From: Amnibacterium sp. CER49
Lineage (GTDB): Bacteria > Actinomycetota > Actinomycetes > Actinomycetales > Microbacteriaceae
Length of the DNA stretch: 64,000 nucleotides
Assembly (NCBI RefSeq): GCF_029846255.1
Contig: NZ_JARVWQ010000002.1
Span: 248,001 to 312,000 of the forward strand
Direction: 5' to 3'
A program made the translations under genes and the position numbers. The notes under the pieces were generated by a model. The model made no database searches, had not been told where the DNA came from, and was given only the letters and a program-made list of their open reading frames with translations. Positions 25,544 to 33,857 of this stretch are shown one piece after another (position 1 is the stretch's first letter; the number at the start of each line of letters is the position of its first letter).

Positions 25544-26310
25544 CGCTCATCACCGACGTCCGCACCCCGGTCCGCATCGAGGCTGTCAGCAAGGTCTTCG
25601 GACGGGGCGCCGACGCGACGGTCGCGCTCGACAACGTCGACCTCACCGTCGAGGAGGGCGAGTTCGTCTGCCTCCTCGGCGCCTCCGGCTGCGGCAAGAG
25701 CACGCTGCTCGCGATGATCGCCGCGCTCGACGAGCCGACCACCGGGGTCATCGACCTCGGCGGCCGGCGCACCGCCGTCATGTTCCAGGACGCGAACCTG
25801 TTCCCGTGGCTCACCGTGCAGGGCAACATCGAGCTCGCGCTGCGCTTCTCAGGCGTACCGCGGTCCGACTGGGCCGCGCGGGTCCGCGAGCTGCTCGCCG
25901 TCGTCCGCCTGCCCGGCGCCGCGAGGAAGCGCCCGCACGAGCTGTCCGGCGGCATGCGCCAGCGCGTCGCGCTCGCCCGGTCGCTCGCGCAGGAGGCGGA
26001 GGTGCTGCTCATGGACGAGCCGTTCGCCGCGCTCGACGCGATCACCCGCGACGCCCTGCACGCGGAGCTCGAGCGGATCGTCCGCGAGCGCGGGCTGACC
26101 GTCATCTTCGTCACGCACAACGTGCGGGAGGCGGCCCGCCTCGGCGACCGGGTGCTCGTGATGAAGCCGTCGCCCGGCCGGATCGTCCACGAGGAGCGGA
26201 TAGACCTGCCGCGGCCCCGGCAGATGGAGGACCCCGCGGTCGCCGTGCGCGCAGGCCTCCTCCGCGACGAGCTCGAGACCCAGGACGCCGGTACGGAGGT
26301 GCAGGGATGA
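25540..26310 (+). CDS. SsuB-like ABC transporter ATP-binding protein
   Basis: A 256-residue ABC ATPase with Walker A LLGASGCGKSTLLAMIAALD (about 45-65), Q-loop VMFQDANLFPW, signature LSGGMRQRVALARSLA, and Walker B VLLMDEPFAALDAITRD with H-loop VTHNVREA. These match the nitrate/sulfonate/taurine family. The GTG start overlaps the TGA of the binding-protein gene (GTGA) and the stop overlaps the permease start (ATGA), so the three subunits are translationally coupled. Confidence 0.93.
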   Translation: MTLITDVRTPVRIEAVSKVFGRGADATVALDNVDLTVEEGEFVCLLGASGCGKSTLLAMIAALDEPTTGVIDLGGRRTAVMFQDANLFPWLTVQGNIELALRFSGVPRSDWAARVRELLAVVRLPGAARKRPHELSGGMRQRVALARSLAQEAEVLLMDEPFAALDAITRDALHAELERIVRERGLTVIFVTHNVREAARLGDRVLVMKPSPGRIVHEERIDLPRPRQMEDPAVAVRAGLLRDELETQDAGTEVQG

Positions 26311-27188
26311 GCGCCGTGACCGATCGCGACGCCGCAGCGCGCCCCGCACCCGCCGTCCGCGCCCCCGGCCGCGCGGCGGAGGCGACGAACCGCGGCCGAG
26401 CCCTCCTCCTCGGGCTACCGAAGCGCCTGCTCCCGCCCGTCATCGCGATCGTCGTCGCGCTCGTGGTCTGGGAGGCGCTCGTCCTCACCGGCTGGAAGCC
26501 GGCGTACGTGCTGCCCGACCCGCCCACCGTGTTCGCGCGCCTCTTCCAGATGGTCGGCGACCCGACGTTCCTCGGCGGCGTCGCGACCACGATGACCCGC
26601 GGCATCGTGGGCTACCTCATCGCCCTCGTGATCGGCACCGCGATCGGCCTCGCGGTGAGTCGCTTCCCGTTCGTGCGCAGCGCGATCGGATCCCTGCTCA
26701 CCGGCCTGCAGACCATGCCGTCAATCGCGTGGTTCCCGCTCGCGATCCTCTTCTTCGGCCTCTCCGAGCAGGCGATCCTCTTCGTCGTCATCCTCGGCGC
26801 GGCGCCTTCGATCGCGAACGGCCTGATCGGCGGCGTCGACGAGGTGCCGCCGCCGCTGCTCCGCACGGCGCGCAGCCTCGGCGCCCACGGCTTCGACCTC
26901 TATCGCCTCGTGATCATGCCGGCGGCGTTCCCCGCCTACCTGTCGGGGCTGAAGCAGGGGTGGGCCTTCGCGTGGCGCTCACTGCTCGCCGGCGAGCTGC
27001 TCGTGATCATCAGCAGCGCGACGAGCCTCGGGCAGGCGCTGTCGTTCTACCGGCAGCTCTCGGACGCCCCGAGCCTGTTCGCGACGATGATCGTGATCCT
27101 CGTCATCGGCATGGTCGTCGACCGCGTCTTCGCCGTGATCACGAACGGCGTGCGCGCCCGCCGCGGCCTCGGCGCGCTCCGCAGCTGA
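26307..27188 (+). CDS. SsuC-like ABC transporter permease
   Basis: A 293-residue permease. A cytoplasmic Ala/Arg/Pro-rich N terminus (1-40) is followed by about six helices, with WEALVLTGWKPAYVLPDPPT at the start of the family domain. The EAA-like loop reads ARSLGAHGFDLYRLVIMPAA and contains the family's xAFPAYLSGLKQGWAFAWRS. It forms the pore of the sulfonate-type importer. The ATG overlaps the ATPase stop codon. Confidence 0.92.
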   Translation: MSAVTDRDAAARPAPAVRAPGRAAEATNRGRALLLGLPKRLLPPVIAIVVALVVWEALVLTGWKPAYVLPDPPTVFARLFQMVGDPTFLGGVATTMTRGIVGYLIALVIGTAIGLAVSRFPFVRSAIGSLLTGLQTMPSIAWFPLAILFFGLSEQAILFVVILGAAPSIANGLIGGVDEVPPPLLRTARSLGAHGFDLYRLVIMPAAFPAYLSGLKQGWAFAWRSLLAGELLVIISSATSLGQALSFYRQLSDAPSLFATMIVILVIGMVVDRVFAVITNGVRARRGLGALRS

Positions 27189-27270
27189 GGTGACCACGAC
27201 CGTCGTCGCCGGTCCGCAAGGCAGCGCTAGCCTTCGAACCGGAGGCCGCCCGATCGGGCGGGACGCGTGC

Positions 27271-27723
27271 ATGCAGGTGACCGCCCAGATCGACTACGGC
27301 GTGCGGGCGATGATCGAGATCGCCGCCGGCGAGGGCCGCGCGAGCGGCAGCGAGATCGCCGCCGCGCAGGGCATCCCGGCGAAGTTCCTGGAGTCGATCC
27401 TGCTGCGGCTGCGTCGCGGCGGCCTGCTGGTCGCGCGACGCGGCGTGGCCGGCGGCTATGAGCTCGCGCGACCCGCCGACACCATCTCGGTCGCCGACGT
27501 CATCCGGGTGCTCGACGGACCCCTCGCGGCCGTCCGCGGCATGCCGCCCGAGGACGCCGAGTACCCCGAGTCCGCCGCCCGCCTGCGCGACCTCTGGGTC
27601 GCGCTGCGCGCCGCGATGCGCGAGGTGCTCGAGGCGACGACCCTCGCCGACATCGCGGGCGGCGCCCTGCCACCGCACGTGCAGCAGCTGCTCGCGAGCG
27701 ACGACGCGTGGGTGCGGCGCTGA
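27271..27723 (+). CDS. Rrf2-family transcriptional regulator
   Basis: A 150-residue regulator with the family start MQVTAQIDYGVRAMIEIAAG. It then has the winged helix GSEIAAAQGIPAKFLESILL, RLRRGGLLVARRGVAGGYEL and ISVADVIRVLDGPLA. There is no Cys triplet as in IscR, so it is not an Fe-S sensor of that type and is more like CymR, a cysteine/sulfur regulator. It follows the sulfonate importer, and sulfur control is the natural guess. A GTG at 27190 would add 27 residues without family similarity, so I take the ATG at 27271. TAGCCT at 27228-27233 may be its own promoter. Confidence 0.88.
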   Translation: MQVTAQIDYGVRAMIEIAAGEGRASGSEIAAAQGIPAKFLESILLRLRRGGLLVARRGVAGGYELARPADTISVADVIRVLDGPLAAVRGMPPEDAEYPESAARLRDLWVALRAAMREVLEATTLADIAGGALPPHVQQLLASDDAWVRR

Positions 27724-27808
27724 GCACGCGGACCCGTCGCCTTCGGTTCCGCTGGAACGACCCGCGTGGGGTGTCGCTGCGTCCGCCGAAGGGTCCACAC
27801 TCGTCGGC

Positions 27809-28276
27809 ATGATCGACGGAGGAGGCGTGCAGCGGTCCGACGACGTGATCCGCTGGTTCTTCGCGGAGCAGCGACGGCAGTCCACCAGCCGGCGGCTCGC
27901 ACGCCTCGAGCGGGCCGAGGCGGACCTCCGCCTGTGCCTCGAGCGGTTCGCGGGGGAGCTGCTCACCCGGCAGGAGCTCGCCCTCCTCGCGCTGGAGCGG
28001 CAGTTCGTGCCCGAGGGCGCCGTCGCGCGCATCGCGGGTGTGGACGCCGTGCTCCTGCTGCTGCCGATCTACCTGGACGAGCCGCGCTACCACGGCGAGG
28101 ACCTCGAGGACCGCAAGCTGCGCATCCGCCTGGCCGACGCGATGGCGCGTGAGGTGCTGCGGGTGCCAGCGCTCCGTGAGCCCGCGATCGCCCGCGCGGC
28201 GTGGATCGTCGACGCCGCGGTGCAGCACGCCACGTGGCTGTACCGGCAGGAGCGCGAGGCCTCCCGAGACTGGTGA
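27809..28276 (+). CDS. alpha-helical protein of unknown function
   Basis: A 155-residue protein I do not recognise. It is strongly helical and charged: RSDDVIRWFFAEQRRQSTSR, RRLARLERAEADLRLCLERF, AGELLTRQELALLALERQFV, then VDAVLLLLPIYLDEPRYHG and IVDAAVQHATWLYRQEREA. There is no signal peptide or clear membrane helix. A GTG at 27827 preceded by GGAGGAGG is an alternative start. It stands between the Rrf2 and cold-shock genes. Confidence 0.68.
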   Translation: MIDGGGVQRSDDVIRWFFAEQRRQSTSRRLARLERAEADLRLCLERFAGELLTRQELALLALERQFVPEGAVARIAGVDAVLLLLPIYLDEPRYHGEDLEDRKLRIRLADAMAREVLRVPALREPAIARAAWIVDAAVQHATWLYRQEREASRDW

Positions 28277-28288
28277 CGAGGCCTCGCG

Positions 28289-28316
28289 TTGCGGACCGCC
28301 GTGAAGCGAGTAGCCT
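28289..28316 (+). promoter_or_regulatory. promoter of the cold-shock gene
   Basis: TTGCGG (28289-28294) and TAGCCT (28311-28316) with a 16-bp spacer, about 135 nt before the ATG, implying a long leader. Confidence 0.45.
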
Positions 28317-28320
28317 GGGT

Positions 28321-28372
28321 CCTGCATTTCTAGTTGTTGCAGGTGGCTCAGGTTCCCTCGGGATTCTCCCGA
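28321..28372 (+). promoter_or_regulatory. two hairpins in the cold-shock 5' leader
   Basis: CCTGCA-N11-TGCAGG (28321-28343) and TCGGGA-TTC-TCCCGA (28358-28372) are both perfect 6-bp stems in the predicted leader. Cold-shock mRNAs often have structured leaders controlling stability and translation; that role here is inferred. Confidence 0.45.
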
Positions 28373-28451
28373 TGTCCTCGAACGCGTGTGTTCAGCGTGG
28401 TGTGACGGCGTGGACGACCGCGCCGTGCAAGTCGAGAGAGACGAGGTCGAT

Positions 28452-28655
28452 ATGGCTACAGGTACCGTGAAGTGGTTCAACGCTGAGAAGGGTTTCGGGT
28501 TCATCGCTCCCGATGACGGAGGTGCCGACCTGTTCGCGCACTTCTCCGCCATCACGGGCGGCGGATACCGCTCCCTCGACGAGAACCAGAAGGTGGAGTT
28601 CGACGTCGCCCAGGGCGACCGCGGACCCCAGGCCGCGAACATCCGCGCGCTCTGA
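28452..28655 (+). CDS. cold-shock protein (CspA family)
   Basis: A 67-residue single-stranded nucleic-acid-binding protein with both RNA-binding motifs, [20 protein letters not shown] (KGFGFI, RNP1) and DLFAHFSAI (LFAHF, RNP2), and ending [20 protein letters not shown]. It acts as an RNA chaperone during cold or growth transitions. GAGG precedes the ATG. The leader of about 130 nt contains two stable hairpins, and a strong terminator follows. Confidence 0.96.
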   Translation: MATGTVKWFNAEKGFGFIAPDDGGADLFAHFSAITGGGYRSLDENQKVEFDVAQGDRGPQAANIRAL

Positions 28656-28673
28656 GTTCTCACCAGAAGTAGC

Positions 28674-28703
28674 GAAGGGCCCGGCGGCGACGCCGGGCCC
28701 TTC
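28674..28703 (+). terminator. intrinsic terminator after the cold-shock gene (bidirectional)
   Basis: GAAGGGCCCGGCG-GCGA-CGCCGGGCCCTTC: 13-bp perfect stem with a 4-nt loop. No long T run follows. It separates the convergent cold-shock and secreted-protein genes. Confidence 0.75.
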
Positions 28704-28720
28704 GTGTTCCTACGGGCGGA

Positions 28721-29494
28721 TTAGCAGCCGTAGTCGAGGTCGTTCAGGTGCCCCTGGCCGATCCACTGCACGACCTGGATTGGGCCACCGGTGAAGCTCG
28801 TCGCCTTGCAGGCCTGCTGGAGCTGACTCGTGGTCTGGTTCCGTGCGCCGGTCGCGTACCAGACCGGCCAGCCGCTGGTCCCGAGGCCGGTGCCGGTGAT
28901 TGTCGCCCACTGGGCCGGCCGTGCGTAGACGCCAACCGTTGCGGTCGAGCCGGCGTTCTTCAGACGGCCGCTGATCGCGTCATACTCGCCCTGGATGTCC
29001 TGCACGTTCAGCGCCGTGTTGGTGCTCCAGGGATTCGTGGTCTCGACGTCCAGCCACCAGGTCTGCGCGTTCAGCAGGTTCGCCTTGGTGGCGGACGTGT
29101 CGTAGGCGTAGATCCCCGCGAGGTAGCCGTACTGGTATGCCGCGCAGCTCGCTTCACCGACCGGGCAGTTCGCCTGCGCGAGCTTGTAGTTCGGGTTCGC
29201 GGTGTTGTAGCCCGTGTTCACGTAGATGCTCACGTTCGCCGGGTCGAACCCGCCGACCGTCGCCTCGGCGTTCGCGCAGCCGTTGTCGGTGAAGTCGCTG
29301 CCTCCCTGCACGCCCACGATGCGGAACTCGCCGCTTGGTACCGCGTTGGCGCAGCTCGGGAAGCTGAGGTCGATGCCGCTGTGCCCTGTCGGGTACTGCC
29401 CGAGCGCCTGTGCCGCCATCGGCACGAGCACCGCCCCTGCTAGGGCGGCCACCGCCGCACATGCGCCCACTCCCGCGCGTTGAACCCTGTTCAT
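28721..29494 (-). CDS. secreted glycoside-hydrolase-like (DUF1906-like) protein
   Basis: A 257-residue exported protein. The signal peptide is about residues 1-31 (RAGVGACAAVAALAGAVLVP ... AQA). The mature part has GHSGIDLSFPSCANAV, RIVGVQGGSDFTDNGC, WWLDVETTNPW, a DxE motif like that of GH25-type TIM barrels, and GGPIQVVQWIGQGHLNDLDY near the end. I compare it with actinobacterial secreted GH25/DUF1906-like proteins; the exact family is uncertain. Several Cys residues could form disulfides. GAGGGGGG precedes the ATG. Confidence 0.75.
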   Translation of the reverse strand: MNRVQRAGVGACAAVAALAGAVLVPMAAQALGQYPTGHSGIDLSFPSCANAVPSGEFRIVGVQGGSDFTDNGCANAEATVGGFDPANVSIYVNTGYNTANPNYKLAQANCPVGEASCAAYQYGYLAGIYAYDTSATKANLLNAQTWWLDVETTNPWSTNTALNVQDIQGEYDAISGRLKNAGSTATVGVYARPAQWATITGTGLGTSGWPVWYATGARNQTTSQLQQACKATSFTGGPIQVVQWIGQGHLNDLDYGC

Positions 29495-29821
29495 CCGACC
29501 CCCCTCGGTATGGCCGCCGCACCCCCAAGGCGGACAGGGAGATCGTGTCGCGCGAGGAGTGCCGAGAGCCGGAGTCGCGCGTGCCGGAAGGTGCCGCAGT
29601 GGGAGTGCCAGGAGTGTCGCAGCGACGGGAGGAGCCGCGGAGGCCGTCGCCGTCGTTACGTGACGCGATAGTTGACCGCGTAGCGCTACGTCCGTTGATG
29701 CGACACTTCACTGCTCATGGCAAGCGTTGGGATTGCTGAACGGGCCATCGGATCGGCTGGTCGCAAGTCAATACCATCGGGCCGAACCTCGTTATCACAA
29801 CAACTTCCTGGACGTGCCCTT

Positions 29822-30778
29822 ATGCCCCTCGTCGCCACATCCGTGCGCCTAAAGCGTTCCCTAGGCCGACTCTCCTCTTCGCTCCGACTCGCCGCAGGAC
29901 TTGTGGCCGCAGCCGCCATCGTTAGTGCCTTACTGCCCGCTACGTCGGCGTCGGCCCAGACGGTCACACCGCCGCCTGGAAGCGTGGCGGTCTCGTTCGC
30001 GTGGGGCGGGATCAACGGAACGAGCGGTCGCACGTCAGCGGCAGTGATGTCTCGTTCTCTGCGTGTGCAATTTGGCTTCTACAAGCAATCGTCAACCGCA
30101 GACGGCCAGACAGCGCTGGTGGTGGGGCGCCTGCAGAAGCGCTACAGCAGCACGGGAACGTGGAGTGACACCGGTCAAACATCCTCCACTGCGGCGACTT
30201 TATTCGACTTCCGCATCAATCCGTACTCGTCGAGCTCAACCATGCACGATGTCTCGGTCTACTACCGACTCGTCGTACCGACCGGTGGTGTCATCGGGCG
30301 GGGGAGTGTGTCTCCTCAGATCCGCGTCGATTACCAGAACCCGAGCCTTTACACGGGTTGGAAACGTTCTCTTTACCTGGACATGCGCCAGTTCTGTCCC
30401 GATGCCGCGATCCGCGGACTCTCATCCCTTCCGGTCGCTTGGGCGGCGGCTGTGACACCGCGAGGTCTTTATGAGATCGACGTCCTCAGCAGTGATCGCG
30501 TGACCATGACCGCCAGCAACCAGAAAGCGATGATGTTGCACGAGTGCGGCCACCATCTGCAGTGGCAGAATTATGGAGCGAGCGGGACTGGCTGGAATCT
30601 TATGAGTCAGCAGGCGACCAAAATCTTCGGCACGAATCATTCCCAGCCGATTGAGCACATGGCGGACTGTGTCTCCCACGCTGCCTATTCAGCCGGGTAC
30701 CTCGGCTACGGCGGCGTCTGCACCACGACGCAGCTCTCCTACGCTGCCCGCATCCTCGCCGGCAAGGAGCTCTATTGA
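29822..30778 (+). CDS. secreted zinc metallopeptidase-like protein (HExxH)
   Basis: A 318-residue exported protein with a long signal peptide ending near ATSASA-Q (about 45/46). The middle is beta-rich (VSVYYRLVVPTGGVIGR). The C-terminal part has MMLHECGHHLQWQNYG with the zinc-peptidase motif HECGH (240-244) and PIEHMADCVSHAAYSAGYLG. In the latter, Glu278 and the xxADC stretch match the third-ligand region of YpfJ-like neutral metallopeptidases. The gene is noticeably less GC-rich than its surroundings, which suggests later acquisition. The start is uncertain; an ATG at 29717 adds a poor N terminus. Confidence 0.72.
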   Translation: MPLVATSVRLKRSLGRLSSSLRLAAGLVAAAAIVSALLPATSASAQTVTPPPGSVAVSFAWGGINGTSGRTSAAVMSRSLRVQFGFYKQSSTADGQTALVVGRLQKRYSSTGTWSDTGQTSSTAATLFDFRINPYSSSSTMHDVSVYYRLVVPTGGVIGRGSVSPQIRVDYQNPSLYTGWKRSLYLDMRQFCPDAAIRGLSSLPVAWAAAVTPRGLYEIDVLSSDRVTMTASNQKAMMLHECGHHLQWQNYGASGTGWNLMSQQATKIFGTNHSQPIEHMADCVSHAAYSAGYLGYGGVCTTTQLSYAARILAGKELY

Positions 30779-31082
30779 CGCGGCGTCGGCAGCCAGGCGC
30801 CTTGAGCGCCACTCGAATTTCAGGCGTTGCTAGTAGGCCGACGCGGGGTCCCTTCGCTTCACTGTGTCGAGCGGCGGTGTCTGAGGAAGCAGTTAGCACT
30901 TACGAAAGAACCAGACCGAGCCAACGACACTGGCCGCGGTCTGATCCGGCGAGGGTAGAGCGGATCCTTGCACCTGATCCGCCGCGCATCAGAAACGTGC
31001 GCGCGTTGGCGGGCGCGGACCATGGGCTGATTGAGTAGCAGATGCGCGGGCCACCGCGGAACGTGCCCCGGGGGTGTCGAAC
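30779..31082. other. intergenic stretch without a recognisable gene
   Basis: About 300 bp of moderate GC between two genes that converge here. I see no coding sequence or RNA, and no clear terminator. Confidence 0.5.
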
Positions 31083-33653
31083 TCAGCGGGGGAGCGCTGG
31101 GACTGCGCCGACGTCCGTCACCCGCACGACCGCCGTCCCCGCCTCGTCGCTCGCCGCGAGGTCGACCATCGCACTGATGCTCCAGTCGTGGTCGCCCGCG
31201 GGATCGTCGAGGATCTGCCGCACCCGCCACTCGGTCGGCGTCTCGGTGATGAGCAGCAGCGCCGCCCCGCGGGCGTCCGGCCCCGTGCCGATCGTGTCGT
31301 GCTCGTCCCAGTACGGATCCATCGCGTCGGCCCAGGCGTCCGCGTCGAAGCCGGCCGCGGCGTCGAGCTCGCCGAGTGCGTCCCAGTTGCGCAGCGCGGC
31401 GAGCTGCACCCGTCGGAAGAGCTCGTTCCGCACCATCACCCGGAATGCGCGCACGTTCGCAGTCAGCCGCCGCGGCGCCGGCGGCACGATGGCCTCGTTC
31501 GTTTCGTGCAGCGAGGGGTTGCTCAGCTCCTCCCACTCGTCCACGAGCGACGAGTCGACCTGCCGCACGAGCTCGCCGAGCCACTCGATGAGGTCGTGCA
31601 GCTCCTCGTTCTTGACCTCGTCGGGGATCGTCTGCCGGGCCGCGCGGAAGGCGTCGGAGAGGTAGCGGAGCACGAGGCCCTCGGAGCGCGAGAGCTTGTA
31701 GAAGGCGCAGTACTCGCCGAACGACATCGCCCGCTCGACCATGTCGCGGACGACCGACTTGGGGGAGAGGGCGAAGTCGAGCACCCACGGCTGCTCGGCG
31801 GCGTACGCCTCGAAGGCGGCGTCGAGCAGCTCCTTGAGCGGCTGGGGATGCGTGACGTCCTCGAGCAGCTCCATCCGCTCCTCGTAGTCGATGCCCTCCG
31901 CCTTCATCGCCGCTACGGCCTCGCCACGGGCAACGAACTGCTGCTGGGACAGGATCGGCCGCGGGTCGTCGAGCGTCGATTCGAGGATCGAAAGCACGTC
32001 GAGCGCGAAGGTCGGCGACTCGGGGTCGAGCAGCTCGAACGCGGCCAGCGCGAAGGGGGAGAGGGGTTGGTTCAGCGCGAAGTCCGGCTGCAGGTCGACG
32101 GTGAGCCGGATCGCGACACCGCCGTCCGCATCCGGCACCTGCTCGACCACGCCAGCCGCCCGGAGCGTCCGGTAGATGCCGAGCGCGCGCCGGGCGAGCT
32201 GCAGCTGGCGCCGCCACGGCTCGTGGTTGTCGAACACGAGCGCGTGGACGTTCGCGAACACGTCGCCGCCCCGCCCGATGACGTTGAGCAGCATCGCGGA
32301 CGTGATCTGCATGTGCGGGGTCAGCGTCTCGGGCTCGGCCGCGACGAGCTTGCGGAAACTCGGGTCGCCCCACGACACGAAGCCCGCCGGCGCCTTCTTC
32401 GCCACCCACTTGCGGCGCTTCTTGGGGTCGTCGCCCATCTTCGCGAGGGCCTTGCGGTTCTCGGACTCGTGCTCCGGCGCCTGCACGACGACGGTGCCGG
32501 CGGTGTCGTAGCCGGCCCGACCCGCGCGGCCCGCGACCTGGTGGAACTCGCGGGCGGTGAGCTGCCGCATCCGCGTGCCGTCGTACTTCGTGAGCGCGGT
32601 GAGCAGCACCGTGCGGATGGGCACGTTGATGCCGACGCCGAGGGTGTCGGTGCCGCAGATGACGCGGAGCAGCCCCTGTTGCGCGAGCTGTTCGACGAGC
32701 CGGCGGTACTTCGGCAGCATTCCGGCGTGGTGCACGCCGATGCCGAGGCGAATCAGCCGGCTCAGGGTGCGGCCGAAGGCGGTGGTGAAGCGGAAGCCGC
32801 CGATCTCGGCGGCGATCCGATCGCGGAGCTCGCGGCTCGCGACGCCCGCGCTCGCGAGCGCCTGCGCCCGCTCGAGCGCGGCGAGCTGCGCGAAGTGGAC
32901 GATGTAGATCGGCGCCTGGTCCGAGTGCAGGAGCAGGTCGATCGATTCGTGGATCGGCTCGAGCTCGTAGACGTAGGTGAGCGGCACGGGGCGCTCGACC
33001 CCGGTGACGCGGGCGGTCTCGCGTCCCGTGCGGCGGGTGAGGTCGGCGGCGAGGGCGGTGACGTCGCCGAGGGTCGCGGACATCAGCAGGAACTGCGCCT
33101 GCGGCAGCGTGAGCAGCGGCACCTGCCACGCCCACCCGCGGTCGGGGTCGCCGTAGAAGTGGAACTCGTCCATCACGACCTGCTGCACGGGTGAGTCCGA
33201 GCCGTGCCGGAGGGCGAGGTTCGCGAGGATCTCGGCGGTGCAGCAGATGATCGGCGCCTCCGGGTTTACGGAGGAGTCGCCCGTGACCATGCCGACGTTC
33301 GCCGCACCGAAGACGTCGACGAGCGCGAAGAACTTCTCGCTCACCAGCGCCTTGATCGGTGCCGTGTAGAAGCTCCGCTGGCCCTGCGCGAACGCGACCG
33401 CATGAGCGCCGATGGCGACGAGCGACTTCCCCGTGCCGGTGGGCGTCGAGAGGATCACGTTCGCGCCGGAGACGATCTCGATCATCGCCTCGTCCTGCGC
33501 GGGATAGAGGGCAAAGCCGCGGTCCTTGGCCCAGTCGGCAAAGGCGGTGTACGCGGCGTCCTCGTCGAGGCCGGTGCCGGCTGCGGGCGAGGGCATGCGG
33601 TCGAGCAGCGAGGGGTCCAGCTCGGTCTCCTTCGGCAGGCGCGGCGCGACCAC
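31083..33653 (-). CDS. Ski2-like DEAD/DEAH-box helicase with DUF3516
   Basis: An 856-residue RNA helicase. The helicase core has Walker A STPTGTGKSLVAIGA (about 70-85), DEFH box VVMDEFHFYGD, SAT motif LLMSATLGDVTAL and motif VI HQVAGRAGRAGYD (about 370). The long C-terminal region (about 430-856) corresponds to DUF3516 of actinobacterial helicases. It probably remodels structured RNA; the detailed role is unknown. The ATG at 33653 gives the usual length for the family. Confidence 0.92.
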   Translation of the reverse strand: MVAPRLPKETELDPSLLDRMPSPAAGTGLDEDAAYTAFADWAKDRGFALYPAQDEAMIEIVSGANVILSTPTGTGKSLVAIGAHAVAFAQGQRSFYTAPIKALVSEKFFALVDVFGAANVGMVTGDSSVNPEAPIICCTAEILANLALRHGSDSPVQQVVMDEFHFYGDPDRGWAWQVPLLTLPQAQFLLMSATLGDVTALAADLTRRTGRETARVTGVERPVPLTYVYELEPIHESIDLLLHSDQAPIYIVHFAQLAALERAQALASAGVASRELRDRIAAEIGGFRFTTAFGRTLSRLIRLGIGVHHAGMLPKYRRLVEQLAQQGLLRVICGTDTLGVGINVPIRTVLLTALTKYDGTRMRQLTAREFHQVAGRAGRAGYDTAGTVVVQAPEHESENRKALAKMGDDPKKRRKWVAKKAPAGFVSWGDPSFRKLVAAEPETLTPHMQITSAMLLNVIGRGGDVFANVHALVFDNHEPWRRQLQLARRALGIYRTLRAAGVVEQVPDADGGVAIRLTVDLQPDFALNQPLSPFALAAFELLDPESPTFALDVLSILESTLDDPRPILSQQQFVARGEAVAAMKAEGIDYEERMELLEDVTHPQPLKELLDAAFEAYAAEQPWVLDFALSPKSVVRDMVERAMSFGEYCAFYKLSRSEGLVLRYLSDAFRAARQTIPDEVKNEELHDLIEWLGELVRQVDSSLVDEWEELSNPSLHETNEAIVPPAPRRLTANVRAFRVMVRNELFRRVQLAALRNWDALGELDAAAGFDADAWADAMDPYWDEHDTIGTGPDARGAALLLITETPTEWRVRQILDDPAGDHDWSISAMVDLAASDEAGTAVVRVTDVGAVPALPR

Positions 33654-33857
33654 GGTAGTCGGGCTTCCTCCGGGTGCCTCGTGACGAGCACAGCAGTTAG
33701 ACGGGTCACAAATAGTGCACGAAGCCGACGTTCCTCAGCGTGCTTGAGCACCACGGTTGAGCCCGGCTGGCAGTCTTCGCCTCGGGAGTGCCGCCCACGG
33801 GGTAGACATGCCCGGTTTCAGAAGACGCGCATCGCGAATCGCGACTTCTTCCGGGAG

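Noticed and set aside
27226-27245. TTCGAACC that looks like a tRNA T-loop
   Set aside because: No acceptor stem, anticodon arm or CCA-compatible fold could be built around it.
33654-33857. Possible attachment site or phage integration scar at the left edge of the island
   Set aside because: No tRNA, integrase or matching direct repeat at the right edge was found.
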